The position numbers and the translations under genes were made by a program. From Phoronis australis (lineage: Eukaryota > Phoronida > Phoronidae), in contig NMRA01000092.1 of the NCBI GenBank assembly GCA_002633005.1, positions 325,903 through 366,047 on the forward strand: a DNA stretch of 40,145 nucleotides, given 5' to 3'. How positions within the stretch are numbered: the first letter of the stretch is position 1; each line of letters begins with the position of its first letter. Positions 1-12,300 of this stretch are shown here, piece after piece. Under the pieces are notes generated by a model. It saw only the letters and a list, made by a program, of their open reading frames with translations. It searched no databases and was not told where the DNA came from.

Positions 1-283
1 GGAAGTCAACGATTTTCTGTACAATTGTAGCACATGCGTTCTAGTATATTCGTACCGATTTTCAGCCATGTAGGTCGAAAAATGCGGCCTCTACGAGTAT
101 TTGACTGCGAAATCGGATACAAAATGGCCGCCACGTCCGCCATTTTGTATGCGATCATGACCAAAAACAATAGGCTTCTAGGACCTTCCGATCTACATGT
201 TGTGTGCAAATTTCGTGAAAATCGGACGGAAATTGCGACCTGTAGAGTGCGAACAAACAAACAAAAAAAAAAAACTTGCTGTC
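1..283 (+). mobile_element. Fragment of a dispersed repeat with an A-rich tail
   Basis: The segment ends in an (AAAC)n-like run followed by a 12-A tract at about 253-274, as non-LTR or SINE-like elements often do. It contains a perfect 10-bp inverted repeat (119-128 with 139-148) around ACAAAATGGC. Open frames on both strands lack any recognisable domain and look like by-products of the repeat. The phrase 'gtgtgcaaatttcgtgaaaa' resembles wording in the repeat array near 31350, so both may belong to one broad class. The family is not identified. Confidence 0.45.
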
Positions 284-293
284 AGATCAACAT

Positions 294-365
294 ACTTGGC
301 GGAAGAATTCCGCCAAGTAACTTAGTGGAAGAGCAACATACTTGGCGAAATTTATTTCGCCAAGT
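294..365. repeat. Two adjacent perfect hairpins sharing the ACTTGGCG arm
   Basis: ACTTGGCGGAA at 294-304 pairs with its exact reverse complement at 308-318 across 3 nt. ACTTGGCGAAA at 340-350 pairs exactly with 355-365 across 4 nt. Both hairpins are preceded by AACAT. They lie in the intron, 17 nt beyond the 5' splice site of the NHR exon, and are probably the termini of a small transposon. Confidence 0.85.
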
Positions 366-381
366 AATAACAAATACTTAC

Positions 382-879
382 CAAAGAATTCAACACTAAC
401 AGTGTTGCCATATATGTCAAGAAGAACCCAACAGGGAAGGTTTGTGTTTACACCGCTGAAGAACAGTCCTTTGTTTTCACCGTTTATACTATAGATCACA
501 TCCCCGTTGCGAGTTAAATAGAAGTCCAGCACATTGTTCGCCTCAGCATATCTCTCGCCGAGAGCTTTCGCCCAATAGCCAGGTTTGACGGTGAGATCAG
601 GACAGGCATAGCGTGGCAGAGTAGGAACGTTTGTCGTCTGCGGGTCATTATTTGTGAATCCAAAGCGAAGGACGCCACTCCAACTGGTAGATGTCTCTGC
701 GAAGCGCAGGTAGACGCGCTCACCAACTCGCACAGGCCGATTACTGAAGCAGATGCCCTTGCAGAAGCTCTCTACACGCTTGGCACAAGTCCCATTACGT
801 GACAGCGCGATGTTCTCGCTGTGAGCATGGTGGAATCCAAGAGCCGAAGGTCTTCCGAGGCTAACATCCAGCCCTGCAC
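382..879 (-). CDS. Neuralized-like protein, NHR-domain exon (partial gene)
   Basis: This exon encodes about 166 residues that match a Neuralized homology repeat almost end to end. Visible landmarks are FHHAHSENIAL near the start, SFCKGICFSNRPV, WSGVLRFGFT, LPRYACPDL, GYWAKAL and LFFSGV before the closing WVLLDIYGN. NHR domains occur in Neuralized-type E3 ligases and their relatives, where they bind substrates such as Notch ligands. The acceptor is CGCACAG before 879 and the donor is G|GTAAGT after 382. The exon is phase 1-1, so it could be skipped or duplicated without a frame change. No RING domain is visible, because downstream exons lie left of position 1. Upstream exons between 880 and 9000 were not found. 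Which NEURL paralogue this is cannot be told from one domain. Confidence 0.9.
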
Positions 880-3800
880 CTGTGCGACAAATCAATAGTT
901 ACTGTATGTGAAATATTCCATCACTATGTAACTGATGTACACCCTCGTCCTGAATGGCATGATGTACCCAGCCCATCAAAAGCAGCATTAATAACACAAG
1001 ACCTGACCAAGCGCAGCTAATTGGCTATTAGTATGCCAGGCATTCTAATCCCACAGGCAGTTCAGGGGTGTGGCCCAACGAGACTTTTGAAGGTCAAGTG
1101 TTTGCGTACCCCTAAAAGTCATATACCTCAGGCGTTTTGCCATCCCGTCCAAAGAGGTGGCCTGAGCCAGATGCCCCCTCCTCCTCTTGCAGGATCTGAA
1201 ATTGGTTGTGAATCCCCTGTAATCCACAGGATGGTCCTGCTGCCATGGCAACTGAAACTAACTTCTGTGATAAGAAATGAAATGGGCTTGTCCTGAAGCA
1301 AAATATGGAACCGACTATAGAACAGAAAGTGGCCTTTATCAAAGGTTGGTTTTTGACAGAGGTGGCAGGTTTATTGATCATGCAAAATATGGAGATCTTT
1401 AACTCTAAATTCAAAACACTAGAAAACAAAAATTTTTACAAAATTGGAAACACCAGATTCAAGTAACAAAGGCAAATCATCTCTATTCCACAAACATAAA
1501 ACTTTGTGGTGGATTATGAAAATTGAGTGTCCGTCGTGCTAAAAATCCTAAATAGGCAAAAAACAACCACAAGAAGCGGTGTCTGTAGCTTTCAATGCAG
1601 GAAATATCGTCATGACAACTGGTCAGTCCAGTAAATCTTTCCAGGAGCTAGGCGCCGCTGGTATTTCAAACAGAATCTTGTGACGGATTTGAGTCACGTG
1701 ATCATGTTGCACACAATGCGAGCATCACATGTCTGGGCATGAACCAGTCTGGGCATGACTCGCTATCTCAGATCATGCGGCTTGGATTTTACTCTCAAAT
1801 GAAATCCAGGATTAGCTAATAATTCTAATCCGAGATATCATCTAAATTCAAATTAACCTTCAACATTGCTACACGCCCTTCTTTATCACATATGCCCAGT
1901 CCAAGTTGTTGCATACAAAAAGATAAAACTTAATTTTATAAGTTAACAGAATTTAACTGATAATCTAAATTTTAACCCAAAGAGTCTTTACAAACAATTT
2001 CACATTCTATAAATCCAAATCAAGCCAATTTCAGACACGCACGGTTTCCCCTTAGCAAAAATCTTCCTCTGTGCTAACCAGAGACATCTATAGTTGCATT
2101 TTCAAATCCTGAGCATGTCACTATTAGTTTTAGCAAGATTACAAATATGTACCATGATGTAACCCAATGCCAGTCATCCCACTACTGAAGCCGACAGCGC
2201 AGACTTTTCAAACATGACCCAATATGTTAAACATGACATAAGAGCTTTTCAAATACAGGGCGGCATGATTCTGTAATTTTCAAGATCATGCATACCTGTC
2301 ACTTTTTGCTGCAAAATGGATTAGATTGCCACATCTTAACGAGGAAATACAATGACAAATCAAATTAATGTTCCTGACTATTAAACTCAGTACAGGTATA
2401 TTAGGCAGTGGTGAATATTTGGTAAAAATTTCTCCAAATAAGGATAGAATATGGCCGACGATTGAAATTTTATTTTATTATTTTTCCATGCAAAACATAC
2501 AGCACAAAAGTACATAAATGCTATGCCATGTTAAAGTTTTGCACAGCTAACAGACTAAGTTTTGAAAATTGTGGGAATTCACAATCATGTTAGACAAACA
2601 TGGAAAAAGGAAAGGACATTTTGGTAATTATTTTGTATGAATTTACCGTACATCCAAGCGTATGAATACTCTATCCAGCAATTAAATGGATGTCAGAAAT
2701 ATGAATCGTATTGGTCATGTAAAATTGGCCTCTAAATGTGACAAAACGCGACTAAAAATCCAGTTTTGTTAAGGATTTGGTACAATCACAGTACTACTTT
2801 CTGCGAAACTGAGGAAAGTTACAAGGTTCAACCAGGCATATTTTTCCCAGATTTCTGCTGTTCACCAGCTGAGTGTATAGTCTGTTGGGCTTGTTTCGGG
2901 AATCTCAATGTGGACTGTTGAGAATCTCAGTGTGGTCAGTTGACAATCTCTGTGTGGTAGAAATATACACACTATAGTCACCAGGTGACCTTAAAGCCTG
3001 TCTTTAACAACACCTATAAATTTGGTTCCTACTGTATGTTAAGACCATTGCTCTGAGCCCCACTAGTGCCATGAATTGCCAAATGTAACAAACTGTTCAG
3101 TGGTATTGGCTTGCTTTTGGCTACATCACTGCCAGAATCACCTTACAACACAATGGTGTTCTATTCAGACCCCAATTCAATACAAGTGTTCTTGGCCCTT
3201 CATTGTTTGTACTAGGATCTTGGCATGAAAAGACAGTTTCACTTATCATTTGACATGCTTACATTTGGGTGATTGAACACTGGTTTTCTTATATTACTAA
3301 AGCTTTGCAAGGACTGTATCTGGTTAGCCCAATACATCTAAAATAAAATCCTGTTGAAGTTGGGCTTTAAAGGGAAGTACTTTTTAACGGCATTTCTTTA
3401 CTCTCTGTTACCTTTTAGTCGATTTTCATAAATGGCCAAATATTGCCTCAAACCATTAGTGCGACAAGTTCAGAATATGATAGACTGTCCAAGAGAGCTG
3501 TGTTCTCTCACTTTTTTTTGTTCTACTCAATGGCTGAGACGGCCAACAGTTTTCAGTCTCAGCCCCATTTCTGGTTTGAAGAATTGCTACTTTCATTTGT
3601 TAATCAATAAGAAAGGTCCAAATCACACTTCAGAGTAAAAATGACCAAACTGACTAAAAATGTCTTCTAAAGAAAACATTCCCCTTCAAGTGGCGAAAAT
3701 AATATGGTTATCAGTTGAACAGGAAATGGATGTTTATATGTCAGACACAAGTGGAGGTTCAAAGTGAAAATTAGATTACTGCATGCTGTCACATACTGCA

Positions 3801-6002
3801 CTTGACCAAACACAGTTTTACCAAGAGACCAGAATTCACTGTAAACATCAATATACCATTTATTTTCCTTTCCAGGTTCAACAAGTATGTTGTACCACAA
3901 TAAAGTTGGCATCCCTACTGAGACTGCCCATATCAACTGCCGGTGTTGAGGGTTAATTAAAAGCCAGCTGATGAGATTCCACACCTACACTTAGCAGCCG
4001 TTAGGGCACAGTGTACAGTTAGGGCACACTGTACGTCTAGACAAGTTTGTTAAAAAATGTTGGTCTCAGTGATCAATTAAGCTTTCAGTTTTTCTCCATG
4101 AACACACAGGTCAAGTTGACAACTAGACAATTGATTTCACTAATTTTCAAAAAAAAAACATTTCTTTAGATGAAAGAAAATCAAGCAGGGAGACCCACAA
4201 CTGCCATAGAGAGTGATTGTCTATTTGCTAGTATTATGTATAGTATACTAGTATAGGAGTGGATTTTTACAAATATATTTCCAGCACCTATGTTGTAGGC
4301 ATGTGGAGTGCTCATGAGCAAGGATGCAAATTATGGGAGTCACAGTTCACTATTATTGTTGCTGTTGTTGTTATGGTGATTCGGAGGCCCAAATCTGACA
4401 TTCAAGAAACATAACATTACGAAAAATCAGCTTTCTTCGTGGCGGAAACGTTTTCTCTATGGAGAAAATGATTTTTTCTTCGGGCCATCGTAAATTCGCC
4501 CCAGTGCATGTAATTTGTGACATTGAGTTTTGCTTCAATGATTTTTTTATCAGCTGATAAGTGCTTCCATAAGATAGGCCTACTGTAGATAACCAAGAAT
4601 TTGAATTGAACCCAGTCTTGACTGGTGACTGTGTGTAAATATTCTGACAATTTCTTAAAATAAATGGTGGTTAGGGTTAAATTTAGAAAACAAGGCACTG
4701 AACAGCTGTCTGGCAAATCGTAAAAGGGACAATTATCACCTGTATATATGTGCGTTTTTTGCACAAGCACAATAGAGATAATCCCCCAGTTTTGTGTTTA
4801 GACATAATTGACACGGAACAAGATGATCGGGCGCAAGTTGTTCTACCCCACAAAATGGTGACAAAAAGGGTGACAACAGTTGTCACCATAGTATCAATTT
4901 GTCCTGTGTCAGTCCTGTTTACACTCACACTAACACTGGATCATATCATTCCATGTCAACTGATCTGCATCAACTTTTGCAGTGTAACCGACACTTTAGC
5001 ACGGAATTCCTGTATATTGGGAGATAAGCGTTTGTTCCCTTGGAACTGAAAAAGTGTTATTATATACGGAAAAAATAGGTCAGCCACAAAATGTCACATG
5101 ACCCCAACGTTTTGTTGCTTGGCACTGTACACCTGCCATATAAGAAAGTAGGTCAACCACAAAATGTCACGTGACCCTGACATTTGCTTGTATATTTCCG
5201 TTTTGACCTGAAGCATTTTGACTGTACATAATGGAGTACAGCCTTCAATTTCGCTGATGGAAGGAAGGACTATTCCGAAAAAAAAGCTAATTGCAAGAGT
5301 ATTTGTTAGAACTGGGAGGATTTCAGGCCCTTTCATACTAACATCGACATGACGATGTTTTGGCGAGTTGCGGTCAGTATAAAAAGTTAACTCTGGTCAT
5401 GGATCAAAGTTAACAGCACCAATAAACAGACAGATTTAACAGAGGAACATTGACCTTGAAGTCCGGTATGATCGGTCAACATCGGTCTTATCAAAGTTAT
5501 TGCCAGGGGCCATTGCTGTTGTAAACAATTAAAGGGTAGTGTAGACGCTACTATTTGCTAATATTTTGTTCAAATAATCACCAATCGAATTAGAAATGAG
5601 TTTAATTTTAATTATCACACGTAAATGTTATCAAATTGTCACATTAAAAAAACTAAAATCTTAAGTCTGAATGGGATGAATCAGAGCTACCTTTTGATCA
5701 ATTCGATGACGACATTATCACCTACGGTCCACTCTGATGCCATTAACTAACACAGCAGGTATGAACAGTTCAGTTAACTTTGCAGTTTACATCAATTCTG
5801 CTCTTATCAGAGTTAAGTTAGTACGGGCACTTAGACTTCAACTGTCTCCAAGGGCGTCCATCTACACTCAAAAGGTACACATAGCAATCTGATTTTAAAA
5901 GTTTAGCCATTTCTGAATGTAGTTTTCATGAAATTTCTCGCCATCCAGGATTGATTAGGATGTGCCACTGTTTCTACAGTCCTTGACGTCTTGACTCAAC
6001 TA
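880..6002. other. Non-coding stretch upstream of the NHR exon
   Basis: I see no convincing exon on either strand. It is presumably intron or 5' flank of the NHR gene. Short local structures are present: a near-consensus RFX palindrome at 1238-1253; three imperfect copies of an 'aatctcagtgtgg' phrase at 2901-2958; a perfect palindrome GGTGACAAC-A-GTTGTCACC near 4869-4887; and two copies of a ~27-bp phrase (ggtcagccacaaaatgtcac-like) near 5078 and 5151. Small open frames here show no domain and I treat them as chance. Confidence 0.6.
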
Positions 6003-6794
6003 GACAGTGACCACCATCTCTACCCGGGTGAGCAGAGCAAAATGCAAATTTCATCAGAAACACTTGAAAAGAGTCTTAAATGGTAGCTTTTGACATGCCA
6101 TTTATGCAACTTTAGCTGGCCCTAGTAGAGACCGCAAAGCTCCTACAGTCCTGAGCTTCATACGCCGGAAGCTTTTGGCAAATTATGCTTCGCACTAATT
6201 AAAACATCAAAGTCACATAGTTATAAGTACCTTTTGTGCATAGAGGGATACCTTAAGATGTTGCCGATGTCTTTAATTCCCTCCAACTAAAACAAATACT
6301 TCTTCTTCGAGCAGTCCTTCATTCAGTTGCCCAAATCAGCAACTGGTCATTTTTATACTGCATATGCAAGGGGATGTGACATCATATCACTTAGCGGGCG
6401 CGGTAAGAATAAATATGGCCAGTTGCCGATTTGGGCAACTGAACGAAGGACTGCTTGAAGAAACAGTTTGATAAGGAGAGTATTTGTTCAAGTTGGAAGG
6501 AAGTAAAGACATCGACAGCCTCCCAAGGTGTCTCTCTATATGCGTAAATATGCCCTGTAACGTGACTTTGATGTTTTAATCAGTGTGGGGCGTAATTCCT
6601 AAAAACCTTCCGGTATATGAACCGCCAAAAGTATTGGGCTAGCTGAAGATGGTGGGCACTGGTCAGATATAGCGGTCCCTGATTTTGAGAACCAGCTTCA
6701 TCCACTGAATAACGGGTTCGTTATTCAGTGAATGCCTGGTTCTGAAAATCAGGGACCGCTATATCCGACCAGTGCCAAGATGGTGGTCACTGTC
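6003..6794. mobile_element. Nested fold-back (inverted-repeat) element
   Basis: The outermost arms are exact: 17 nt at 6003-6019 recur as the reverse complement at 6778-6794. Inside, 6155-6345 pairs imperfectly with 6419-6620. It includes a ~45-bp arm around 'cagttgcccaaatcagcaac' whose partner is at 6419-6461. A second, tighter hairpin at 6655-6776 sits within the right arm. No coding sequence is present. This looks like a fold-back transposon or MITE with a second palindromic element nested in it. Confidence 0.8.
6655..6776. repeat. Long near-perfect hairpin (about 58-bp arms)
   Basis: Reading from GGCACTGGTC at 6655 and back from 6776, the arms match with only a few mismatches. The tip CACTGAATAACG (6703-6714) pairs exactly with 6719-6730 across a 4-nt loop. 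A transcript of either strand would form a single long stem. Confidence 0.88.
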
Positions 6795-6808
6795 TATGTT
6801 AGGCAAAA

Positions 6809-6839
6809 CGTAGCCCCTAGGTTGGCCGGTTAGGGGCTA
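6809..6839. repeat. Short inverted repeat GTAGCCCCTA
   Basis: Two exact 10-bp arms are separated by 11 nt, just outside the right end of the fold-back element. This may be a terminus of another small element. Confidence 0.6.
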
Positions 6840-7744
6840 CAATACTTCCAACCGCTTCTGTACGAATTTCGTCCCGTGTATTTTAAACGGGCGGTAAGCC
6901 AAATCCGGTCACCGATTAAGAGTTTTCACCTTGTCAAAAATACATTCCACACTTAAAACTACCACTTAAAAGAGTGCTTAATTTCTTCAGTGGTCCTTTC
7001 TACCTCTACACATATCTTCGATAAAGCTTAGTTACGAGGATTAAGGTGACTTTGACGAAGAACTCCAACTCCACTTTTTGGGTCACCGTTAACTTTTTCA
7101 CCACCCACGCGATAACAATAAAGTATTTCAACTGAGTCACATGAGTTAGGCAAAGGCTAGCCCGAGACTGAGTGAAGCGCGTGACGCTAGCGCGTGACAC
7201 TTGTAAAATAGCATGGGACAGGTATCATGTGAATTTTGTAGGATTTGTGTCCCTTGGACATTTTATTCGCCAACATGCGTGATTTCACATAACTTCCTCA
7301 AAATGGCACCCGGTACGGTAAGAGAAACTCGAGCAAACCGTGACAGATTTTGAACACTTTGTTCAAATTATCTTGACTGAATCGTCTCCAGACTTAAGTT
7401 ATGGTATGTGTTAATTATAACTCCATGTGCATATATGCGTGTCTGATTTGATTTTATTTCCTGTATTTTGAAATTCGTACCTTTTTGTGGGGATGTACTA
7501 TCGCCCTTCTATGCCTGCGGCATCCAGGGCGATATCGTTGTATGACAAGTCAATTGCCCAAGGAATTGTTCGGTTGGAAAATTTCAGTGTTTCACTCACC
7601 TTTGCTTGTATTTCCACCCATTTCACCAATGTCGGCATAAGGCTACGAATAGTAAAGCATAGTAACGAATCAATAATCCCAACGCTAGGTGAATTAACCA
7701 AGGTTAATATTGAAATCTAGAGATAAACCTTTCAAGATAACTCG

Positions 7745-7894
7745 AAAGCGGAAGTTCCTGTTGACATCCAAAATGGCGACGTCGTTCATTTCCGTCAAAT
7801 CCCGGACATTTCCGGACAAACAGCACCAAAGACCGTTCCATGCCTGTGCCGGTGATGAAGCAGTACGCGTGCGTTCCCATCGTAACCTAGCAAC
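7745..7894. promoter_or_regulatory. Promoter-like cluster: ETS-like, YY1-like and RFX X-box motifs
   Basis: Within 150 bp there are a CGGAAG core (about 7749), CCAAAATGGCGACG (about 7769-7782, YY1-like), two TTCCGG-type cores (about 7790-7820) and a symmetric X-box GTAACC-T-AGCAAC at 7882-7894. CpG density is higher than in the flanks. Such clusters are typical of housekeeping or ciliary promoters. The NHR gene to the left is a possible target, but no first exon was found, so the assignment is inference. Confidence 0.35.
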
Positions 7895-8519
7895 GAATTA
7901 AGACTGCCCCCCCCTCCTCCCCAACAATTGCAAGGGCAACAGATTGTGGTCCCCTCATCACAATAATTTTCTTATACTTTTAATTGCATTTTGATGCCCG
8001 CTGGTCTTAGTCTCATTATCTCGGGTGGAGGCCTACAAAACAACTCGAGTGACTTTCCAAATAAAGAAGCGTTCACGGGAACTTGACGACTTGTGGCTTC
8101 CGCGAAGCCGCCTACACGCTGGAGGCTGGACTGAGGTTAGGTAGTCATTGAACATTAGCAATACAATTTACAAATTTCTCAAATCATCGGAATGGTACAG
8201 ACTAATTAAGCGCCGCGTAAGTTCATTCTCCACTAAGGTGAGCAACTAGGAAAAATTGTGAAAATTAGGAGTAGAATACAAAACGTCTGCTTGTGCGAGT
8301 GTTCAAAAAGGAGAACCAATGTTAACCATGGCACAGTTACGTAGTGAGAGGTATTTTGATTCCAGGTCTAAATATTTTTATAAATCAAAATTCTAGTTTT
8401 CCAAAACTTTTGTATAATGTAGGTACGATCATATACTTGACAAACACGAACAGTTTTTTAGAAAGAGTTTACCCTTAAAAAGTCGAAAATGGAAATTAAA
8501 ATTGTATTTCGACCTGTTA

Positions 8520-8825
8520 GCTGTCTGAAATGAAAACCGAATTAGGCCTTTTACTGATATAAAATCTATTACATAATATCCCTTACCTGATAGGATTTTA
8601 TTTTCGTTACCAAAGAGAACATCGAAAGTACCAATGACTAAAGTAAATTCTTCAAAATTTATTGGGGATGGCCAATCCTAAAATAGCGAATTCGAAAATG
8701 TTGCGTGTATGCATTGCCTGTGAGTTGAATGGAATCCTATAAGGAATAATTTGGGATCAACTTCATGAGAATAAAAGACCAAATTTCATTTGTATTTCCA
8801 GTCAGCTAAACAGGGCAAAATATTG
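8520..8825 (+). repeat. Dispersed repeat family, copy 1
   Basis: It contains 'gataggattttattttcgttacca', then 'atttattggggatggcca', then 'catgagaataaaagacc' and 'aacagggc'. The same phrases recur in the same orientation at 25140-25240 and 27640-28025, with substitutions. No coding capacity was seen. Confidence 0.6.
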
Positions 8826-9175
8826 CTTTAAATTAGTTCCATGTGCCGTGGCTCATATTTTGGGAACACCTTCCTCATTGTGTCTGTCTATGTAAACAAG
8901 AAACGTCGACAAATAAGCAATAAGCGCTTCCTATGTGTGTGGGATAACCTGTATATAAACCACGGGAAAACGAGCAATATCTTACTCCTTGTCTATGTAG
9001 AAATTCTGGTGTGTATAACTAAGCAGGTTGTTCCATGGCTGTGAACTAAACGCACGTAAGTGGTGTATAAACATGTGTAATAGACGAATTAGCTTGACGA
9101 GAAAATGACAATTCATTTTAAAAATTACGAGTAGGCCAACAACACTTGATTAAACAATTTAGCATTACAACGTCA

Positions 9176-9398
9176 TTAGTTTGCAACTGCAGCATCGTCA
9201 TACTCATTCAGATGTTCTATCATAATCGCGTTAGAAGCACTTTCGTCTTCTCGAGCGCGCATGGTGTCATTGATCAACTTCACTAGCTCAGTTATAGTTG
9301 GCCTGTCAGAAGGTTCTTCTCTCATACACATCTTCGACCACTGCCGCATCGCCCCACAGTCAGTCTCGTCCGCCACAATATCCAAAATGTGCCCTAGC
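9176..9398 (-). CDS. Kinase gene exon 4 (C-lobe and stop)
   Basis: The acceptor is ATATTCCAG. The first base completes a serine codon, giving DMYSLGHIL across the junction. It contains MREEPSDRPT and ends with a short acidic tail and TAA. Confidence 0.9.
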
Positions 9399-12300
9399 CT
9401 GGAATATACGACACAGGATCTATGACGACACACAAAAGAACTCTTCACTGTGTACGTGTGGTATGTGTTCTCTACAATACCTGTAACTTTTGAGGTTGTG
9501 ACTGGCGATCGCAAATGTTTATGGTATATAATTTACCTGCTCGTTTTTTTTTTCACCAGGCTTTAGTGTTCTAGCATTTCTTGAGTGTGACAAGCCGAAT
9601 TTAGTGTGTTGATGTTGTCATGAGTGCGCAGGTTAGTCGTGCCAACATCACGGGACCGTGACTAGTCGCAATAGTAAAGTTGAAAGTTCTTGGAAACCAT
9701 TAAATAAAACCTATAAACTTTTTCGACTGCAGCCCTTGCGACAAAACATGGTGTAGCGTTTAGGCGCGTCTTACAGGAGTAATTTGAAATCAAAACTGGA
9801 CCAAAGGGAAGGAAGCGAAAAAGCCATTTCCTTACTTTTGCAAAAAAAAAAACTCCCAATTGCACATCAAGGAATTTGTTAAATGCATTGCATTGCTTAA
9901 AATTTTACTTTTGGATACTCTCAAACTCTCGGTGTATTTGTCGATCCTACACAGGACGACGATAAAGGAGATGACCATGTGACATAGGAAAAAAATGTAT
10001 GAAAAGACGGTTAAATTTCGAGATCGGTCACGTCTCATCTTTAGCAGCAAGTCATTTTAGCCTAGGTATCAGCAAGTAGTGCAATCCTTTTGTGACCTGT
10101 TCTTGTAACTGTGTTCAGCCTAGTTTCACATGATCAGTTTTAGGTGTTTAGTGATGACGTTTCTGCCACCATGGTGATGCAATTTGAGCCCGCAAATGGG
10201 AAAAGAAATGCAGTCACATCACATTTTCAAAAATTTTGCAGATCTTGGATTTTTCTTCTGATGCAGCTAACCACCGGGTCACTTTATAGCACTTGAAGTT
10301 TTTACAAATTTATGGGTTTGGATTAAGCGGTGTGCTCACACAACGGTTGCACACATTGTATGCTACCGGGGAATTGAGAAGGGTTAAAATAGTCAAATAG
10401 CTGTCTCTAGGCGAGAAAAATCAAGCCAAAATCAGTACTCTCAGTGAAAATACACGACAGTCTCGCGTAAATTCGTGAAGTCTTGCTTTTTTAGCGAAGT
10501 CCTAGTGAGGTCCTAGCATTACTGAACTCTACCCAGGTTTATGGCCAAGTAATAATTTTCGAAGTGCTTAGTAATTTGCAGCGCTACGTAAATCTGGCCC
10601 GATTATTATTACTGTTTTAAATTTTGGTACTTAAATTTATTTGATAGGGTCCAAAACGTCAAAATGAAGTCATGATGAACAAGCGAATAGCCTTCATTTT
10701 ATCAAAATTGACCATAAGTTTAAGAGAGTGTCCATTGAAATCGTAAAGAGACGACACTGCAACCCTGCGCACGGGAGAGTCTGCTGCCCTACTCCAGTTT
10801 CATAGTGACTGACTTACGAGTACATGTCCGCGGCTTTGCTTCCTTTCTCGCCAGCTCTGACTTCGGGAGCCAAGTAGTCCCCGGAGCAACTACCCATGCT
10901 CATGTCATAGCCCTTCGTTGCAAACCCCATGTCCACGAATCGTGCCTCATTTGCTTTGACAAGAACCACGTTGTCAGTTTTGATGTCATTTACTCTCTAC
11001 GAAAGGTGTAGAGTATTTTGTTCAGGACATTAAACCGGCACACAAACCCTCGAAAGCTTAAACAATAAACAATAAACAAAAAGTCTGATCATCCAGCAAG
11101 GGCTACTTACACTTTGGGAAAGCCTACACTAACCAAGTCTGAAAAACTTTTGTGATAAAGTATTCAGTCGTGCTCGGTGGTTTTGTGGAAAAAATCTTGC
11201 AAAGTTGAAGATTCTTATATGAGGGCAAATAATATTTGACATGTGTAGAGGATAGGCAAAGCGAAAAACTTGTAGAAGAGACTGTGCTAGTAATTCAGTG
11301 AGGCATCGTGGTCTCCGAAATAATTTTTAATGTTCATTGCGAAAAATGTAATATACAATAATTGGAGTTCAACCCACAAGGTGAAATGTGTCATGTGGAA
11401 TAGAACATGAATTTAAAATGCACCGTACCTGAGCTTATTACCGTCATCTTCAAGATTTGCAAAGTTTCAGTTAAGTAATGTGTCAAAAATTTATGAACGA
11501 GGGAAATTCCACCGAACTATTGAAGGAAATGAACCAATAATACAGAAAACAATATATAATTACCGTAATATGCGGGTACCTATGTGCAGCGAATTACCCA
11601 AGCAAAGTGGCATCAACTGAAACAACTTACAACATCTAGATCATGTATCTTCTCCAGAGATGTAGCCAGAGCGAAGATTATTGAGAGCCATGTAGCTTGT
11701 TGGACATCCGTTTTGTTGCTGACCTTCACTAGAAAGTCATGGAGCGTAATACCTTGGCCTATCAGTTCCATAACCAACCCAAACTTGTGCTCGCATTTCT
11801 TAGTGACTCCATACAGTTGAGGCGTGGTGCCTGTATCTTTGAGAGCTAGCAGAGCTTCTACTTCGGTTTCGATGTCCTCAATCTATAATCGTAAATTGGA
11901 AAAAGGGAAAAATATTACAGCATTATACAAGTGGTGACTCGTCACTTCCGCGTCGGTCCTCTTTCATACGCAGTTCGTTGGTGATACGCGTAACAGCTTC
12001 TTAACGCTGCAAGCTACAGCACTCAAACAACGGGACGTTTGTAAAGAGGGCCTCATATGCAGTAATGGTTCCTAAGCCTCTGGTCACCAAATTTCACTTG
12101 AAAAGCGATTAAATATGGCCGTCCGTGCGGCATACTTGGAGAAAAAAATTCAAATTTCTACTGGGCTAATACGACTTGATTGGCTATGTTTCGAGTTCAG
12201 CTTCGAGAAGGCTAAATTTTAGTGATCCTGGTGCGTGACTTCTTCTCAGGATGGGACGCCAGTTTTTCATATAATCGGCCTTCTATACTTTCACAGAGCA

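Larger units (their letters stand above)
6840..9175. other. Non-coding stretch with one promoter-like block
   Basis: No exon is supported. The block at 7745-7894 is listed separately as promoter-like. A dispersed repeat lies at about 8520-8825. On the minus strand this interval would hold the kinase gene's 3' UTR; a possible AATAAA on the minus strand lies near 8595, roughly 575 nt past the stop codon. Confidence 0.55.

Noticed and set aside
1176-1290. A plus-strand exon after the strong pyrimidine-rich acceptor ending at about 1191
   Set aside because: The following frames stop quickly or give no recognisable protein, and no donor or start partner was found.
3667-3984. A 105-aa minus-strand frame with Trp-rich sequence as an upstream exon of the NHR gene
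   Set aside because: No family resemblance, no convincing splice pair in phase 1, and composition like other chance frames nearby.
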